Of a DNA stretch of 64,000 bases, positions 1-9,416 are shown piece by piece. Both the position numbers and the translations under genes were made by a program. Positions within the stretch are counted from its first letter, which is position 1; every line of letters begins with the position of its first letter. This DNA comes from CADEED01 sp964444835 (GTDB lineage Bacteria > Pseudomonadota > Gammaproteobacteria > Steroidobacterales > Steroidobacteraceae), in contig CAYUIT010000004.1 in assembly GCA_964444835.1 (NCBI GenBank), forward strand, positions 1 to 64,000, written 5' to 3'. The notes under the pieces were generated by a model. That model was not told where the DNA came from and ran no database searches. It saw only the letters and a program-made list of their open reading frames with translations.

Positions 1-539
1 CCGAGATCCGTGATGATTCGATTGACGACACGCACGCCGGTGAGCGGCAGCGTGCACTGCGGAATGATTTTGAGATCTGTCGTGCCGTCCTTCTTGCGCG
101 CAACATGCTCCATCACGACCACGACACGTTCGACACCCGCGACAAGATCCATCGCGCCGCCCATGCCTTTAACCATCTTGCCTGGGATCATCCAATTGGC
201 GAGGTCGCCGTGCTCGCTCACTTGCATCGCACCGAGGATCGCCAGATTGATCTTGCCGCCGCGAATCATCGCGAAGCTCTGGTCGCTACCAAAAATCGAC
301 GATCCCGGAATGGTCGTGACGGTCTGCTTGCCAGCATTGATCAAGTCGGCGTCGACCTCTGATTCCCGTGGAAACGGGCCGATGCCGAGCAGCCCATTCT
401 CGCTTTGCAGCCACACGTCGATATCTTTGGGGACGTAATTGGCAACCAAGGTCGGAATCCCGATTCCGAGGTTGACATAAAATCCATCGCGCAACTCTTG
501 GGCTGCACGCTGCGCCATTTGCTCTTGGGTCCAGGCCAT
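1..539 (-). CDS. scoB: 3-oxoacid CoA-transferase subunit B (C-terminus outside window)
   Basis: Second subunit of the heterodimeric CoA-transferase that moves CoA from succinyl-CoA to acetoacetate or another 3-oxoacid, feeding ketone bodies or branched-chain breakdown into the TCA cycle. The minus-strand translation starts MAWTQEQMAQRAAQEL and contains NLGIGIPTLVANY and QSENGLLGIGP, the latter carrying the SENG motif with the catalytic glutamate of beta subunits. An AGGGAGC ribosome site lies just upstream of the ATG at 539. It follows scoA by 13 bases in the same operon. The gene runs off the left edge after about 179 codons, so the last third is not visible. Family assignment is secure; exact substrate is not. 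Confidence 0.93.
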   Translation of the reverse strand, partial: MAWTQEQMAQRAAQELRDGFYVNLGIGIPTLVANYVPKDIDVWLQSENGLLGIGPFPRESEVDADLINAGKQTVTTIPGSSIFGSDQSFAMIRGGKINLAILGAMQVSEHGDLANWMIPGKMVKGMGGAMDLVAGVERVVVVMEHVARKKDGTTDLKIIPQCTLPLTGVRVVNRIITDL

Positions 540-552
540 CTCGTATTGCTCC

Positions 553-1248
553 CTAAACCGAAACGGTGCGCTTCTCGATGTGCTTTGGCGCATTCGGCGC
601 ATGCACGATGCGGTGCACGTAGATGCCCGGCAAGTGAATGTCATCGGGCGCAAGCGTGCCGGTTTCGACGATGCGTTCGACCTCGGCGACACAAATTCGG
701 CCAGCCGTCGCCGCGGCTGGATTGAAGTTGCGAGCTGTTAGTCGAAAGCGCAAATTCCCGCTGCGATCGGCGACTTCGGCTTTGACAAGCGATACTTCCG
801 GCACGAGCGCTCGTTCGAGCACATAGGTGTGGCCGTCGAACTCCCGCAGCTCCTTGCCCGCCGCGACTTGCGTGCCCACGCCTGTCCGAACGAAGAACGC
901 AGGAATTCCAGCGCCGCCTGCTCGCAGTTTCTCCGCGAGCGTGCCCTGCGGCGTGAATTCCACTTCAAGCTCACCCGCCAAAAACTGCCGCTCGAACTCT
1001 TTGTTCTCGCCGACATAGGAGGAGATCATCTTGCGGATCTGTCGGGTCTTGAGCAATTTGCCCAAGCCCACATCGTCGATGCCTGCGTTGTTAGATATCA
1101 CCGTGAGATTGCGGACGCCGGTATCGCGCAGCGCGTCGATCAATTGCTCGGGGATGCCGCATAGGCCAAAGCCGCCGACCGCGATGAGTTGATCGTCACG
1201 GACGATCCCATCGAGTGCGGCGCGAGCCGACGGGAAGATCTTGTTCAA
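553..1248 (-). CDS. scoA: 3-oxoacid CoA-transferase subunit A
   Basis: Alpha subunit of the two-subunit succinyl-CoA:3-oxoacid CoA-transferase, cytoplasmic, 231 residues, the usual length. It carries the nucleotide/CoA-binding signature VGGFGLCGIPEQLI near residues 24-37 and TPQGTLAEKLRAGGAGIPAF near 98-117, both characteristic of this family. It is the first gene of the scoA-scoB pair; 35 bases separate it from the stop of kdpE on the same strand, so it may be read through from the kdp operon or have its own start. Which 3-oxoacid is used cannot be told from sequence. Confidence 0.95.
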   Translation of the reverse strand: MNKIFPSARAALDGIVRDDQLIAVGGFGLCGIPEQLIDALRDTGVRNLTVISNNAGIDDVGLGKLLKTRQIRKMISSYVGENKEFERQFLAGELEVEFTPQGTLAEKLRAGGAGIPAFFVRTGVGTQVAAGKELREFDGHTYVLERALVPEVSLVKAEVADRSGNLRFRLTARNFNPAAATAGRICVAEVERIVETGTLAPDDIHLPGIYVHRIVHAPNAPKHIEKRTVSV

Positions 1249-1283
1249 AGTGGTCTCCGAGGCGAGGCGTAACGCGCGCGATT

Positions 1284-1991
1284 CTAGCGAACTTTCGGCT
1301 CGGATACGGGTTCAGATGCGGTCAAGCGATAGCCGACGCCTTGCTCCGTTTGCAACACGAGTGGGTTGGTGGAGTCACGCTCCAGCTTGGCACGCAACTG
1401 CGCCATGTAGAGGCGCAAATAGTGTACGTCCTCAGCATGCGATGGTCCCCAGACAGCTCGCAACAACTGGCGATGGGTGACGACTCGACCTGCGGCGCAC
1501 ACCAATTCACTGAGTAGCTTGAACTCCGTCGGTGTCAGGTGCACAGGCTTACCATGTGCCTCGACGGTCTTGTTGGCCAAATCGACTCGTACGCCGGCAG
1601 CTTGATAGATCGGCTGCCCCGACGTGGGTGGCACGATACGGCGTGCCACGACTCGCATCCGTGCTAACAACTCGTCGCTACCGAAGGGCTTGACGAGATA
1701 ATCGTCCGCGCCCTGATCGAGTGCTGCGACCTTTGTCGCTTCGCTGCCGCGTGCGCTCAATACGATGACGGGAGTGGTGCTCCAAGTGCGCAAGCGCTGC
1801 AAGACGGTGAGTCCATCGAGGTCGGGAAGGCCGAGATCGAGCAGCACGAGGTCAGCGCGTTTCGCGGCCGCTAACGACAGGCCGTGTTCGCCCGTCTTGG
1901 CCTCGTGCGTCTGATAACCGGATGCCTCGAGAATCGTGCGAAGGAAGCGGCGAATCTGCGCGTCGTCTTCGATGATGACGACGCGAATCAC
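1284..1991 (-). CDS. kdpE: KdpE response regulator
   Basis: DNA-binding response regulator of the potassium/turgor-responsive KdpDE system. 235 residues: receiver domain at about 1-115 with acidic pocket (IIEDD near 6-10), phospho-acceptor Asp in LLDLGLPDLDGL and switch Lys in VKPFGSDELLAR; OmpR/PhoB winged helix at about 130-230, including LTPTEFKLLSELV. Its ATG overlaps the kdpD stop by four bases (ATGA), so the two are translationally coupled. It is the last gene of the kdp operon, downstream of the transporter genes it is expected to activate. Confidence 0.96.
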   Translation of the reverse strand: MIRVVIIEDDAQIRRFLRTILEASGYQTHEAKTGEHGLSLAAAKRADLVLLDLGLPDLDGLTVLQRLRTWSTTPVIVLSARGSEATKVAALDQGADDYLVKPFGSDELLARMRVVARRIVPPTSGQPIYQAAGVRVDLANKTVEAHGKPVHLTPTEFKLLSELVCAAGRVVTHRQLLRAVWGPSHAEDVHYLRLYMAQLRAKLERDSTNPLVLQTEQGVGYRLTASEPVSEPKVR

Positions 1992-4741
1992 GTTTGCTCG
2001 CTCTCGCGCAGTGCCACCTCCGCAGCGAGCGCGCGCGGCGAGTGGTCGGGGTGGGGCAGCTCAATCCAGAACGCGGCTCCGCCCTCCGGGCGGTCTTCGA
2101 CCCAGATCCGGCCGCCGTGCAAACGCAGGATCGCATGACATAGCGCAAGGCCAAGCCCCGACCCGCCCGGCGTCGCGTCTGGTCGCGCTTGAAAGAATTT
2201 CTCGAACACACGTACCTTGAGCCCATCGGGCACGCCAGGCCCGCGATCCAGCACGCCCACTTGTACCAGGCGCTGCTGAGCGGGCGCGATCTGGAACATG
2301 AGGTCGATCGGTGCGTCCACCGGCGAGTATTTGCAGGCATTCTCGAGCAAGTTCATCAGCACTTGCTCGAACAGCATCGCGTCGACATAAACGGAAACCA
2401 GTCCGTCGCGAATGTCGGTGGTGATGCTGCGAACGCCTAACAATGGACGCAATCGCTGACGAACGCTGCCGACGAGTTCATCGATCGGATACCAGTCGCG
2501 CTCGATCGGAGCTCCAACACTCGACAAGCGCGCCATATCGAGCAAGTCGTTCGTGAGCCGCGTCATCCGCTGGCTCTCCTCATGGATCGTCTGCGCCAAT
2601 TCCCGCAAAGTCGCGTCTTGCGCGGCTGCGCTTGGCGTCAACATGGCACTCGAGGCCCCCATGATGGTGGCGAGAGGTGTGCGCAGATCGTGCGAGAGTC
2701 CTGAGAGCAAGGCGCTCCTTAGATCCTCAGCTTGCGCGGCCAAGGCCGCATCGCGTGCACGTTGCGAGAGTTCGACGCGTTGCAGGGCTAAGCCAACTTG
2801 CCGCACAAACGCTTGGAGTGCGCGCCGCGGCTCTGGCAGCAGCAGGCGACGCAGTTCGCGCGGTGCGAGCGCTAACACGCCGAAGGTCTGGCCTGCCACG
2901 CGGATCGGCACGTAGTGCAGTGGATTCGAAGCGAGGGTGTGTGTGCCGACACCGGCCGACTCTGCATTCGCAACGCACCAGCGTGCCACGGCCTCATCGA
3001 GCCGCGATTCGCCTTCGCGCGCAGCGGGGGGCTGGATTTCAAGCGTGCCGTCGGCGCGCCACTGCAGCAAAGTGACATCCGCATGGAATGCGGCAGCGAT
3101 CTGAGTACGCGCGTGCTCCGCGATGGCTTCGACCGTTCGCGCGCCGAGTAACGACTCCGTGAATGCTCCGAGCGCAACCGCACGCTCCTCGCGCTGTACT
3201 GCGACACGGGCTTGGTGACGAGCCCGAGCTGATAAATGCGCGATGACGAGGCCGACGACTAGCAGCGCCAAGAAGGTCAACCAATCTTGCGGATGCTCGA
3301 TGCGAAAGGTGAACCGTGGCGCGGTAAAGAAATAGTTATATGCGAGACCACTCGCAACGGATGCGAAAGCGGCGGGCGCTCGGCCGAGGTAGAGCCCGGC
3401 AAGCACAACCGCGAGCAGATACAACGTCGACGTGGTCGCGGAGCGACCCTCCTCGTAAATGAGAGCTGCGAGTCCAGTGGCGCCGACCACGAGCGCCAGA
3501 GCCGCCACGAACCGCCGTCCCAACCGACCGCGCTTGGAAGTGCCGCCGAGGCCCGCGACACTCGCCGCCGAGCCACGGTTCGCCAAGATGTCGCCGCCCG
3601 CTTGGCGTGCGACGAGGTGTACGTCTACGCCTTGCGCTTGCTCAATGAGCGCATCGACGACCGAGCCAGCAATGCGCCGCAACCAATGTCGGCGGCGGGG
3701 TTTGCCAATTACGATGCGGGTCACTTGGCGAGAGTCGGCAAACTCCAGCACCGTGCGCGCGACATCGATCGAGCCGAGTGTTGCGGTCTCAGCGCCGAGA
3801 TCTTCCGCGAGTTTCAGTGAGGCCAATACTCGCTCGCGTTGTGTCGGCGGGAGGCGCGCCAACTTCGGTGTCTCAACATAGAGCGCGACCCAGGGCGCAC
3901 GCAGCGTACTGGCGAGCCGTGCGGTTTCGCGGACGACTTGCGGGGCAAACTCATCGGCGCCGATGCACGCTAACAGCTTCTCGGAAACGCCCGCGGGTTG
4001 TGTAAGGCCTTCGCGTTGTCGGAGCGCTTGCAAGTCCGAATCGACACGCCCCGCAGTTTCGCGGAGCGCCAGCTCGCGCAATGCAATCAGATTGCTACGC
4101 TTGAAGAAGTTCTGTTCCGCGATGCGGGCGCGTTCGCTGTTGTAGATCTTGCCTTCGCGTAAGCGAGCGAGTAGCTCATCGGCGGGAGTATCAACGAGCT
4201 CCACTTCGTTGGCCTCGCGTAGTACGCGATCCGGAATCGTTTCCCAGACTTGTATCCCCGTGAGGCGCGCGACTTGATCGTTCAGGCTCTCCAGATGTTG
4301 TACGTTGACGGTCGAGTACACATCGATGCCTGCGTCGAGCAATTCTTCGATGTCTTGCCAGCGTTTGGGGTGACGAGAGCCTGGTGCATTGCTGTGGGCG
4401 AGCTCGTCGACAAGCAGTAGAGTAGGGCGGCGGCGCAGCGCGGCGTCGAGATCGAATTCCGCGAGCCGCGTGGACTTATGTTCGACGATGCGTCTGGGCA
4501 GAGTCGTTAGTGTGCCGACGAGCGCTTCGGTTTCCGTACGACCGTGTGTTTCGACGACGCCCACGACAACATCGACACCCTTGGCAGCCAGCGCCCGTGC
4601 CTCTTGCAGCATCGCGTAGGTTTTGCCGACTCCCGCATTCGCACCCAGAAACACCTTGAGTCGACCACGCTTCGCGTGCCGCTCCTCCGACGTGACCGCG
4701 GCGAGGAGTGCGTCAGGATTCGGACGGCGTACCTCGATCAT
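1988..4741 (-). CDS. kdpD: KdpD sensor histidine kinase
   Basis: Inner-membrane sensor kinase that responds to low potassium or ionic strength and phosphorylates KdpE. 917 residues with the full KdpD architecture: N-terminal KdpD domain with Walker A GANAGVGKTYAML (about 33-45) and LLLVDELAHSNAPGSRH, a universal-stress-protein-like domain (about 255-385), four closely spaced membrane segments (about 410-510), a GAF-like region, then HisKA with phospho-acceptor His684 in SHDLRTPLATIMG and a catalytic ATPase domain with NLLENACKYSP and GSGLGLAL. It lies 14 bases after kdpC. Length and domain order match the family, with no visible damage. Confidence 0.97.
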   Translation of the reverse strand: MIEVRRPNPDALLAAVTSEERHAKRGRLKVFLGANAGVGKTYAMLQEARALAAKGVDVVVGVVETHGRTETEALVGTLTTLPRRIVEHKSTRLAEFDLDAALRRRPTLLLVDELAHSNAPGSRHPKRWQDIEELLDAGIDVYSTVNVQHLESLNDQVARLTGIQVWETIPDRVLREANEVELVDTPADELLARLREGKIYNSERARIAEQNFFKRSNLIALRELALRETAGRVDSDLQALRQREGLTQPAGVSEKLLACIGADEFAPQVVRETARLASTLRAPWVALYVETPKLARLPPTQRERVLASLKLAEDLGAETATLGSIDVARTVLEFADSRQVTRIVIGKPRRRHWLRRIAGSVVDALIEQAQGVDVHLVARQAGGDILANRGSAASVAGLGGTSKRGRLGRRFVAALALVVGATGLAALIYEEGRSATTSTLYLLAVVLAGLYLGRAPAAFASVASGLAYNYFFTAPRFTFRIEHPQDWLTFLALLVVGLVIAHLSARARHQARVAVQREERAVALGAFTESLLGARTVEAIAEHARTQIAAAFHADVTLLQWRADGTLEIQPPAAREGESRLDEAVARWCVANAESAGVGTHTLASNPLHYVPIRVAGQTFGVLALAPRELRRLLLPEPRRALQAFVRQVGLALQRVELSQRARDAALAAQAEDLRSALLSGLSHDLRTPLATIMGASSAMLTPSAAAQDATLRELAQTIHEESQRMTRLTNDLLDMARLSSVGAPIERDWYPIDELVGSVRQRLRPLLGVRSITTDIRDGLVSVYVDAMLFEQVLMNLLENACKYSPVDAPIDLMFQIAPAQQRLVQVGVLDRGPGVPDGLKVRVFEKFFQARPDATPGGSGLGLALCHAILRLHGGRIWVEDRPEGGAAFWIELPHPDHSPRALAAEVALRESEQT

Positions 4742-4755
4742 GCGCTGCCATTATG

Positions 4756-5340
4756 TCAGGGCGCTTGCGAGTCGAGCGCTAGATTCACGAGGAGTACATT
4801 GACTCGGGGCTCGCCGAGTACGCCCCATGTGCGCGGCTCAATGTGCGCCTGGATGATACGAGTGACCTGCTCGACGGACCAATCCCGCGCGGTGGCTATG
4901 CGCGGCGCTTGAAGCAACGCGGCGCGTGGGCTGATGTGTGGGTCGATACCGCTGCCGGAGGCTGTCAGGAGATCGACAGGTAACGCCGCTGCATCCGGGC
5001 TCGCAGCACGAATTGCAAGCGCCCGTTGTAGAACGCTCTCGCGCAACACGGGTGAGTTCGGCCCCAGATTGCTTCCTGCCGAACTCGCGGCGTTCCATGG
5101 CGAGGGTGCGGTCGCCGATGGGCGCGACCACAGATACCGCGCGCTGACGAAGGGTTGCGCCACGAGTTCTGAGCCCACCACGCGCCCGTTGCGTTGCACG
5201 AGGGACCCCGCTGCTTCGTGCGGAAACACACTGTGTGCGATGACCGTGACCACCGCGGGATACACGAAGCCCGTCACGATCGTGACGCCGATCAAGGTGA
5301 CGAGCGCCGGCCTGAACTGCGCCAAGACTGTGTCTGTCAT
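4756..5340 (-). CDS. kdpC: K+-transporting ATPase subunit C
   Basis: Membrane-anchored accessory subunit of the KdpFABC high-affinity potassium pump, thought to stabilise the complex and assist ATP binding by KdpB. 194 residues with a single N-terminal membrane segment (about 11-35) and a periplasmic domain containing the family motif YLWSRPSAT, then SGSGIDPHISPRAALLQAPR. The ATG overlaps the kdpB stop by four bases (ATGA). Typical length and position between kdpB and kdpD. Confidence 0.96.
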   Translation of the reverse strand: MTDTVLAQFRPALVTLIGVTIVTGFVYPAVVTVIAHSVFPHEAAGSLVQRNGRVVGSELVAQPFVSARYLWSRPSATAPSPWNAASSAGSNLGPNSPVLRESVLQRALAIRAASPDAAALPVDLLTASGSGIDPHISPRAALLQAPRIATARDWSVEQVTRIIQAHIEPRTWGVLGEPRVNVLLVNLALDSQAP

Positions 5341-7397
5341 GCGAAGCCTATCTGCGCTAACAACATATCAAGCAACTTGATGCCAATGAACGGTACAACA
5401 AGCCCGCCGCCGCCATAGATGATGAGGTTGCGACGCAGTAGCGCCTCGGCGTCGGCGGCGCGTGCGGTGACCCCGCGCAATGCCAGCGGCACCAATGCGA
5501 GAATGATCAGTGCATTGAAGATCACGGCCGCAAGCACGGCGCTATTCGGGCTCGTCAAATGCATCAGATCGAGTGAGGCGAGCGACGGGTAGGTCGACGC
5601 AAACGCCGCCGGGATGATCGCAAAGTATTTCGCGATGTCGTTTGCGATGCTAAAGGTTGTGAGAGCGCCGCGCGTCATGAGGATGTTCTTGCCGATGGCG
5701 ACGATCTCGATGAGTTTCGTGGGATTGGAGTCGAGGTCGACCATGTTGCCGGCCTCGCGTGCGGCCTGCGTGCCGGTATTCATGGCGACGCCGACATCGG
5801 CTTGCGCAAGGGCGGGTGCGTCGTTCGTGCCGTCACCTGTCATCGCTACCATATGTCCCGCGCGCTGGTACTCGCGGATCAGGCGCAACTTGGTCTCCGG
5901 CGTCGCTTCCGCGACGTAATCGTCGACGCCCGCCTGCGCGGCGACTGCAGCAGCGGTGATCGGGTTATCGCCCGTGATCATCACCGTTTTGATGCCGATG
6001 CGACGCAGCTCGGCAAAGCGCTCGCGAATGCCGGACTTGACGATGTCGCGCAGTTCGATCGCGCCCAATACCCGCGCTCGACTCCCCGCGAGTTCCGCGA
6101 CCCACAGCGGCGTCGCGCCGGCGCGCGCGATCGTTTGCGTCGCGGCGTCGAGCTCCGGCGGGATGCGCTCCAAGCCTTGTTGCCTCAGCCATGCACGGAT
6201 CGCATCCGGCGCGCCTTTGCGGATCTGTCGGCCGTCGATGTCGATGCCGCTCATCCGAGTTTGTGCAGAGAAGCCGACGAATGTGGCCGCGCGCGTGCCG
6301 AGATCATCCTCCGTTGCTTGCAGGCGTTTGCTCAACGCCACAATGCTGCGTCCCTCGGGTGTCTCGTCAGCGCGCGAGGCAAGCTGCGCCGCACTCGCGA
6401 GTGCTATCTCAGTTACGCCAGGCGCTGCGACGAAACTGGCGGCTTGACGATTCCCGAGAGTGATCGTGCCGGTCTTGTCCATTAGCAAAACGTCAATGTC
6501 GCCGGCGGCCTCGATGGCGCGACCGGACGTCGCGACGACATTCGCTGCGAGCATTCGGCTCATGCCCGCAACGCCGATCGCCGACAACAGTGCGCCGATT
6601 GTTGTGGGAATCAAGCACACCAGCAGTGCGACGACCACGACGGTGGAGATCGGCGCGCCTGCGAACATCGTGAACGGCACGAGCGTCGCGCAAGCGGCGA
6701 GAAACACGATCGTGAGCGCGACGAGCAAGATCGTGAGCGCGATCTCGTTAGGTGTCTTGCGACGCTTGGCATTGTCGACCATCGCGATCATTCGATCGAC
6801 GAATGATTCGCCGGGTTCGCTCGAGACTCGTACGATGAGCCAATCCGACAGCACGCGGGTGCCGCCGGTGACGGCGCTGAAGTCGCCACCGGCCTCGCGA
6901 ATCACTGGCGCGGACTCGCCAGTGATGGCGCTCTCGTCGACCGAGGCAACGCCGTCAACGACGGTCCCATCGGCCGGGATCGTCTCGCCTGCTCGGACTA
7001 CGAATAGATCGTTGCGGCGCAGTGCACTCGCCGGTACGTCGTGGCAGGCCGTTGCGTCGTCGATCGATTCCAAACGGTGCGCCGTGACGCTGCCACGCAA
7101 GCTGCGCAACGATGCCGACTGTGCCTTTGAACGACCTTCGGCCAGCGCATCCGCAAAGTTCGCAAAGAGAACCGTGAGCCAGAGTAGTGCCGCGATCACC
7201 AGAGTTTGGCCTAACGAATCCGTGGTCGATTGGGGCGCTTCGACGATGCCGTACACCGTGCAGAATGCGGCACCGACGTACACGACGAACATGACGGGAT
7301 TGCGCCATTGAACGCGCGGATCGAGTCGCTGTAACGAATCGAGCGCCGCAGTGCGCAGCGTGCTCGTGCTGTTGCGTGAGGCGTTGGTCGTTCTCAT
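5337..7397 (-). CDS. kdpB: K+-transporting ATPase subunit B (P-type ATPase)
   Basis: Catalytic P-type ATPase subunit of KdpFABC. The start at 7397 (MRTTNASRN) is chosen because it overlaps the kdpA stop by four bases and gives 686 residues, the normal size; the open frame extends further upstream only inside kdpA. The phosphorylated aspartate is Asp307 in DKTGTITLGNR, the same number as in E. coli KdpB. SAITGESAPVIRE (actuator loop) and MTGDGTNDAPALAQADVG (hinge) are intact. About seven hydrophobic segments. All catalytic motifs are present, so it should be active. Confidence 0.97.
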   Translation of the reverse strand: MRTTNASRNSTSTLRTAALDSLQRLDPRVQWRNPVMFVVYVGAAFCTVYGIVEAPQSTTDSLGQTLVIAALLWLTVLFANFADALAEGRSKAQSASLRSLRGSVTAHRLESIDDATACHDVPASALRRNDLFVVRAGETIPADGTVVDGVASVDESAITGESAPVIREAGGDFSAVTGGTRVLSDWLIVRVSSEPGESFVDRMIAMVDNAKRRKTPNEIALTILLVALTIVFLAACATLVPFTMFAGAPISTVVVVALLVCLIPTTIGALLSAIGVAGMSRMLAANVVATSGRAIEAAGDIDVLLMDKTGTITLGNRQAASFVAAPGVTEIALASAAQLASRADETPEGRSIVALSKRLQATEDDLGTRAATFVGFSAQTRMSGIDIDGRQIRKGAPDAIRAWLRQQGLERIPPELDAATQTIARAGATPLWVAELAGSRARVLGAIELRDIVKSGIRERFAELRRIGIKTVMITGDNPITAAAVAAQAGVDDYVAEATPETKLRLIREYQRAGHMVAMTGDGTNDAPALAQADVGVAMNTGTQAAREAGNMVDLDSNPTKLIEIVAIGKNILMTRGALTTFSIANDIAKYFAIIPAAFASTYPSLASLDLMHLTSPNSAVLAAVIFNALIILALVPLALRGVTARAADAEALLRRNLIIYGGGGLVVPFIGIKLLDMLLAQIGFA

Positions 7398-9121
7398 GGC
7401 GCGCGGCTCGTCTGAAGTGCCGAAAGGTGCTCGGCAATCGGGCCCAGCGCCAACGCGGGAACGAAGGTCAGCGCGCCCACCAGCAACACCGTGCCCACGA
7501 GCAATGCGATGAAGAGCGGCGTGTGTGTGGGGAGTGTGCTGGCACCGGCCGCGACACGTCGCTTTGCTGCCAACGAACCGGCGATTGCGAGCACCGGCAG
7601 CATGACGAAGAAGCGCCCGAACCACATCGCGAGCCCGAGCAGCGTGTTGTAGAACGGCGTGTTCGTCGATAAGCCTGCGAATGCGCTGCCATTGTTGTTA
7701 GCAGCCGATGACAGGGCGTACAACACTTCGGTGAAACCGTGCGCCCCGGCATCTTGGATACCCGCTCGCCCGGGCTCGACGGCGAGCGCGACCGCAGTGC
7801 CTAACAGCACGAACAGCGACGGGGTTAGGATAGCGATCATCGCCATCTTCATCTCGAACGGCTCGATTTTCTTACCGAGATACTCCGGTGTGCGACCGAC
7901 CATCAAACCGCCCAGTAAGACCGCGACGATTGCGAACAACACCATGCCGTAGAGGCCGGAGCCGACGCCGCCGAAGATCACTTCCCCGAGTTGGATGAGC
8001 CACAACGGGACCATACCGCCCAGTGGCGTGAACGAATCGAGCATCGCGTTGACCGATCCGTTGCTGGCTGCCGTCGTTGCGACCGCCCAGAGAGCTGAGT
8101 TTGTAATGCCGAAACGGACTTCTTTGCCCTCGAGATTTCCGCCGGACGAATCCGGCGCGGGCGCTAGCCCTGCGCCGGCCTCCGCGAGCGCCGGTGTGCC
8201 GGCTTGCTCGAGCGACACTGTGATCCAGCAGGCAGGGACGAGTACGACCAGCATCGCCGCTAACAAGCTGAGGCCTTGACGTAAGTCACGAACCCACTTG
8301 CCGTACGCGATACACAGGGCTGCCGGGATCCATAGAATCGAAATGAGCTGAATGAGGTTGGAAAGCGGCGTCGGGTTCTCGAGTGGGTGAGCCGAGTTCG
8401 CATTGAAAAACCCGCCACCATTGGTGCCGAGCTGCTTGATCGCCACTTGCGAGGCTACTGGGCCCAGCGGTATCGCTTGTGAGCTGCCATCGAGAGTCGT
8501 TACGGTGACTGGCGACGCGAACGATTGCACCACGCCTTGCGCCACCATGACGATGGCCACGACGAGTGACAGTGGCAGCAACAGATAGACAACGACACGG
8601 GTGAGATCAAGCCAGAAGTTTCCAAGGTGTGCAGCCCCTTCGCGCGCCAGGCCGCGAGCGAGGGCGGCGAGCACCGCCATACCGACGGCCGCGGAAGCGA
8701 AGTTTTGTACAGTGAGCCCCGCCATCTGGGTGAGGTGGCTCATCGTCGTCTCGCCACCGTAACCTTGCCAGTTAGTATTCGTGACGAAGCTGATCGCTGT
8801 ATTGAACGCAGAGTCCGCGGACACGCCAGGAAGCGATTGCGGGTTGAGCGGCCAGAAGCCTTGTAGTCGCTGTATGGCGTACAGGGCCACCACGCTTAAC
8901 AATGAGAACGCGAGCACGGCGTAGGCGTACTCACTCCAGGACATTTCGCGTCGGCTCATTGGGCCGAGTGCGCCTTGCACGAGTCGTTCAAGGGGCGCAG
9001 CCCAGCGCAATCGCGTGGGCGCGTCGTCGAGTATTGCAGCGCAGTACAGCCCGAGTGGCACCGCTAGTGCGAGCAATAGTGCGAGAGTGATTGCGAACTG
9101 CAGCGCGCCATTCGCTGACAT
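7394..9121 (-). CDS. kdpA: K+-transporting ATPase subunit A (channel-like)
   Basis: Potassium-binding, channel-like subunit of KdpFABC, related to the SKT transporter superfamily. 575 residues with about ten membrane spans and four selectivity-filter-like loops, visible as TNTNWQGYGGE, LGTNGGGFFNANSAHP, TAASNGSVNAM and SSAANNNGSAFAGL. Starts one base after the kdpF stop (TGA-G-ATG). The glycine-rich filter loops are intact, so a functional high-affinity uptake system is likely. Confidence 0.97.
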   Translation of the reverse strand: MSANGALQFAITLALLLALAVPLGLYCAAILDDAPTRLRWAAPLERLVQGALGPMSRREMSWSEYAYAVLAFSLLSVVALYAIQRLQGFWPLNPQSLPGVSADSAFNTAISFVTNTNWQGYGGETTMSHLTQMAGLTVQNFASAAVGMAVLAALARGLAREGAAHLGNFWLDLTRVVVYLLLPLSLVVAIVMVAQGVVQSFASPVTVTTLDGSSQAIPLGPVASQVAIKQLGTNGGGFFNANSAHPLENPTPLSNLIQLISILWIPAALCIAYGKWVRDLRQGLSLLAAMLVVLVPACWITVSLEQAGTPALAEAGAGLAPAPDSSGGNLEGKEVRFGITNSALWAVATTAASNGSVNAMLDSFTPLGGMVPLWLIQLGEVIFGGVGSGLYGMVLFAIVAVLLGGLMVGRTPEYLGKKIEPFEMKMAMIAILTPSLFVLLGTAVALAVEPGRAGIQDAGAHGFTEVLYALSSAANNNGSAFAGLSTNTPFYNTLLGLAMWFGRFFVMLPVLAIAGSLAAKRRVAAGASTLPTHTPLFIALLVGTVLLVGALTFVPALALGPIAEHLSALQTSRAP

Positions 9122-9122
9122 C

Positions 9123-9212
9123 TCACAAATCCTCAGCTCGCAGCAAAGCGAACAACAGGTATACGAAGAGCCCTGCGGTGATCGCGGCAGCCGCCGTATG
9201 CCACGTACTCAT
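9123..9212 (-). CDS. kdpF: K+-transporting ATPase subunit F (29 aa)
   Basis: Tiny single-span subunit that stabilises the KdpABC complex in the inner membrane. The frame reads MSTWHTAAAAITAGLFVYLL and ends FALLRAEDL: one hydrophobic helix followed by a short polar end with the Leu-Leu-Arg-x-Glu pattern seen in KdpF proteins. The longer frame upstream (to 9314) is a chance extension through another small gene; the ATG at 9212 overlaps that gene's stop by four bases. Position directly before kdpA is diagnostic. Confidence 0.88.
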   Translation of the reverse strand: MSTWHTAAAAITAGLFVYLLFALLRAEDL

Positions 9213-9301
9213 GAGCGCCGCCGTAGGCTCTCCGCGAGCTTCACGAGCGCGCCGCTCACGACGGCAAGAAAGAGCGTGAGCCCCAAATATGCGAAATCCA
9301 A
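9209..9301 (-). CDS. Small membrane protein at the head of the kdp operon (30 aa, TTG start)
   Basis: First frame of the kdp operon. A GGAGG ribosome site sits six bases before a TTG codon at 9301, which opens a 30-residue frame beginning (M)LDFAYLGLTLFLAVVSGAL and ending VKLAESLRRRS. It has one hydrophobic helix and a basic tail, and its TGA overlaps the kdpF ATG by four bases, so it is translationally coupled to kdpF. Very short single-span proteins precede kdpF in other proteobacteria and are usually unannotated or named only by position; its function is unknown. The RBS, coupling and membrane-protein composition make a real gene likely. Confidence 0.72.
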   Translation of the reverse strand: MDFAYLGLTLFLAVVSGALVKLAESLRRRS

Positions 9302-9416
9302 GCTGCACCTCCACGCGGGTTCACCGTGGCTACACTACGGTGCGTGGCATTAGGATTTCGTTAGGAATGGGGTTGCCGTGCGCGACTGCGAGCCGACAAC
9401 GGCGCCAATCGCGCCA

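Noticed and set aside
9308..9330. CCACG/CGTGG inverted repeat near the kdp operon start as a KdpE operator
   Set aside because: Stem is only five bases, overlaps the ribosome site, and does not resemble the T-rich KdpE site known from E. coli.
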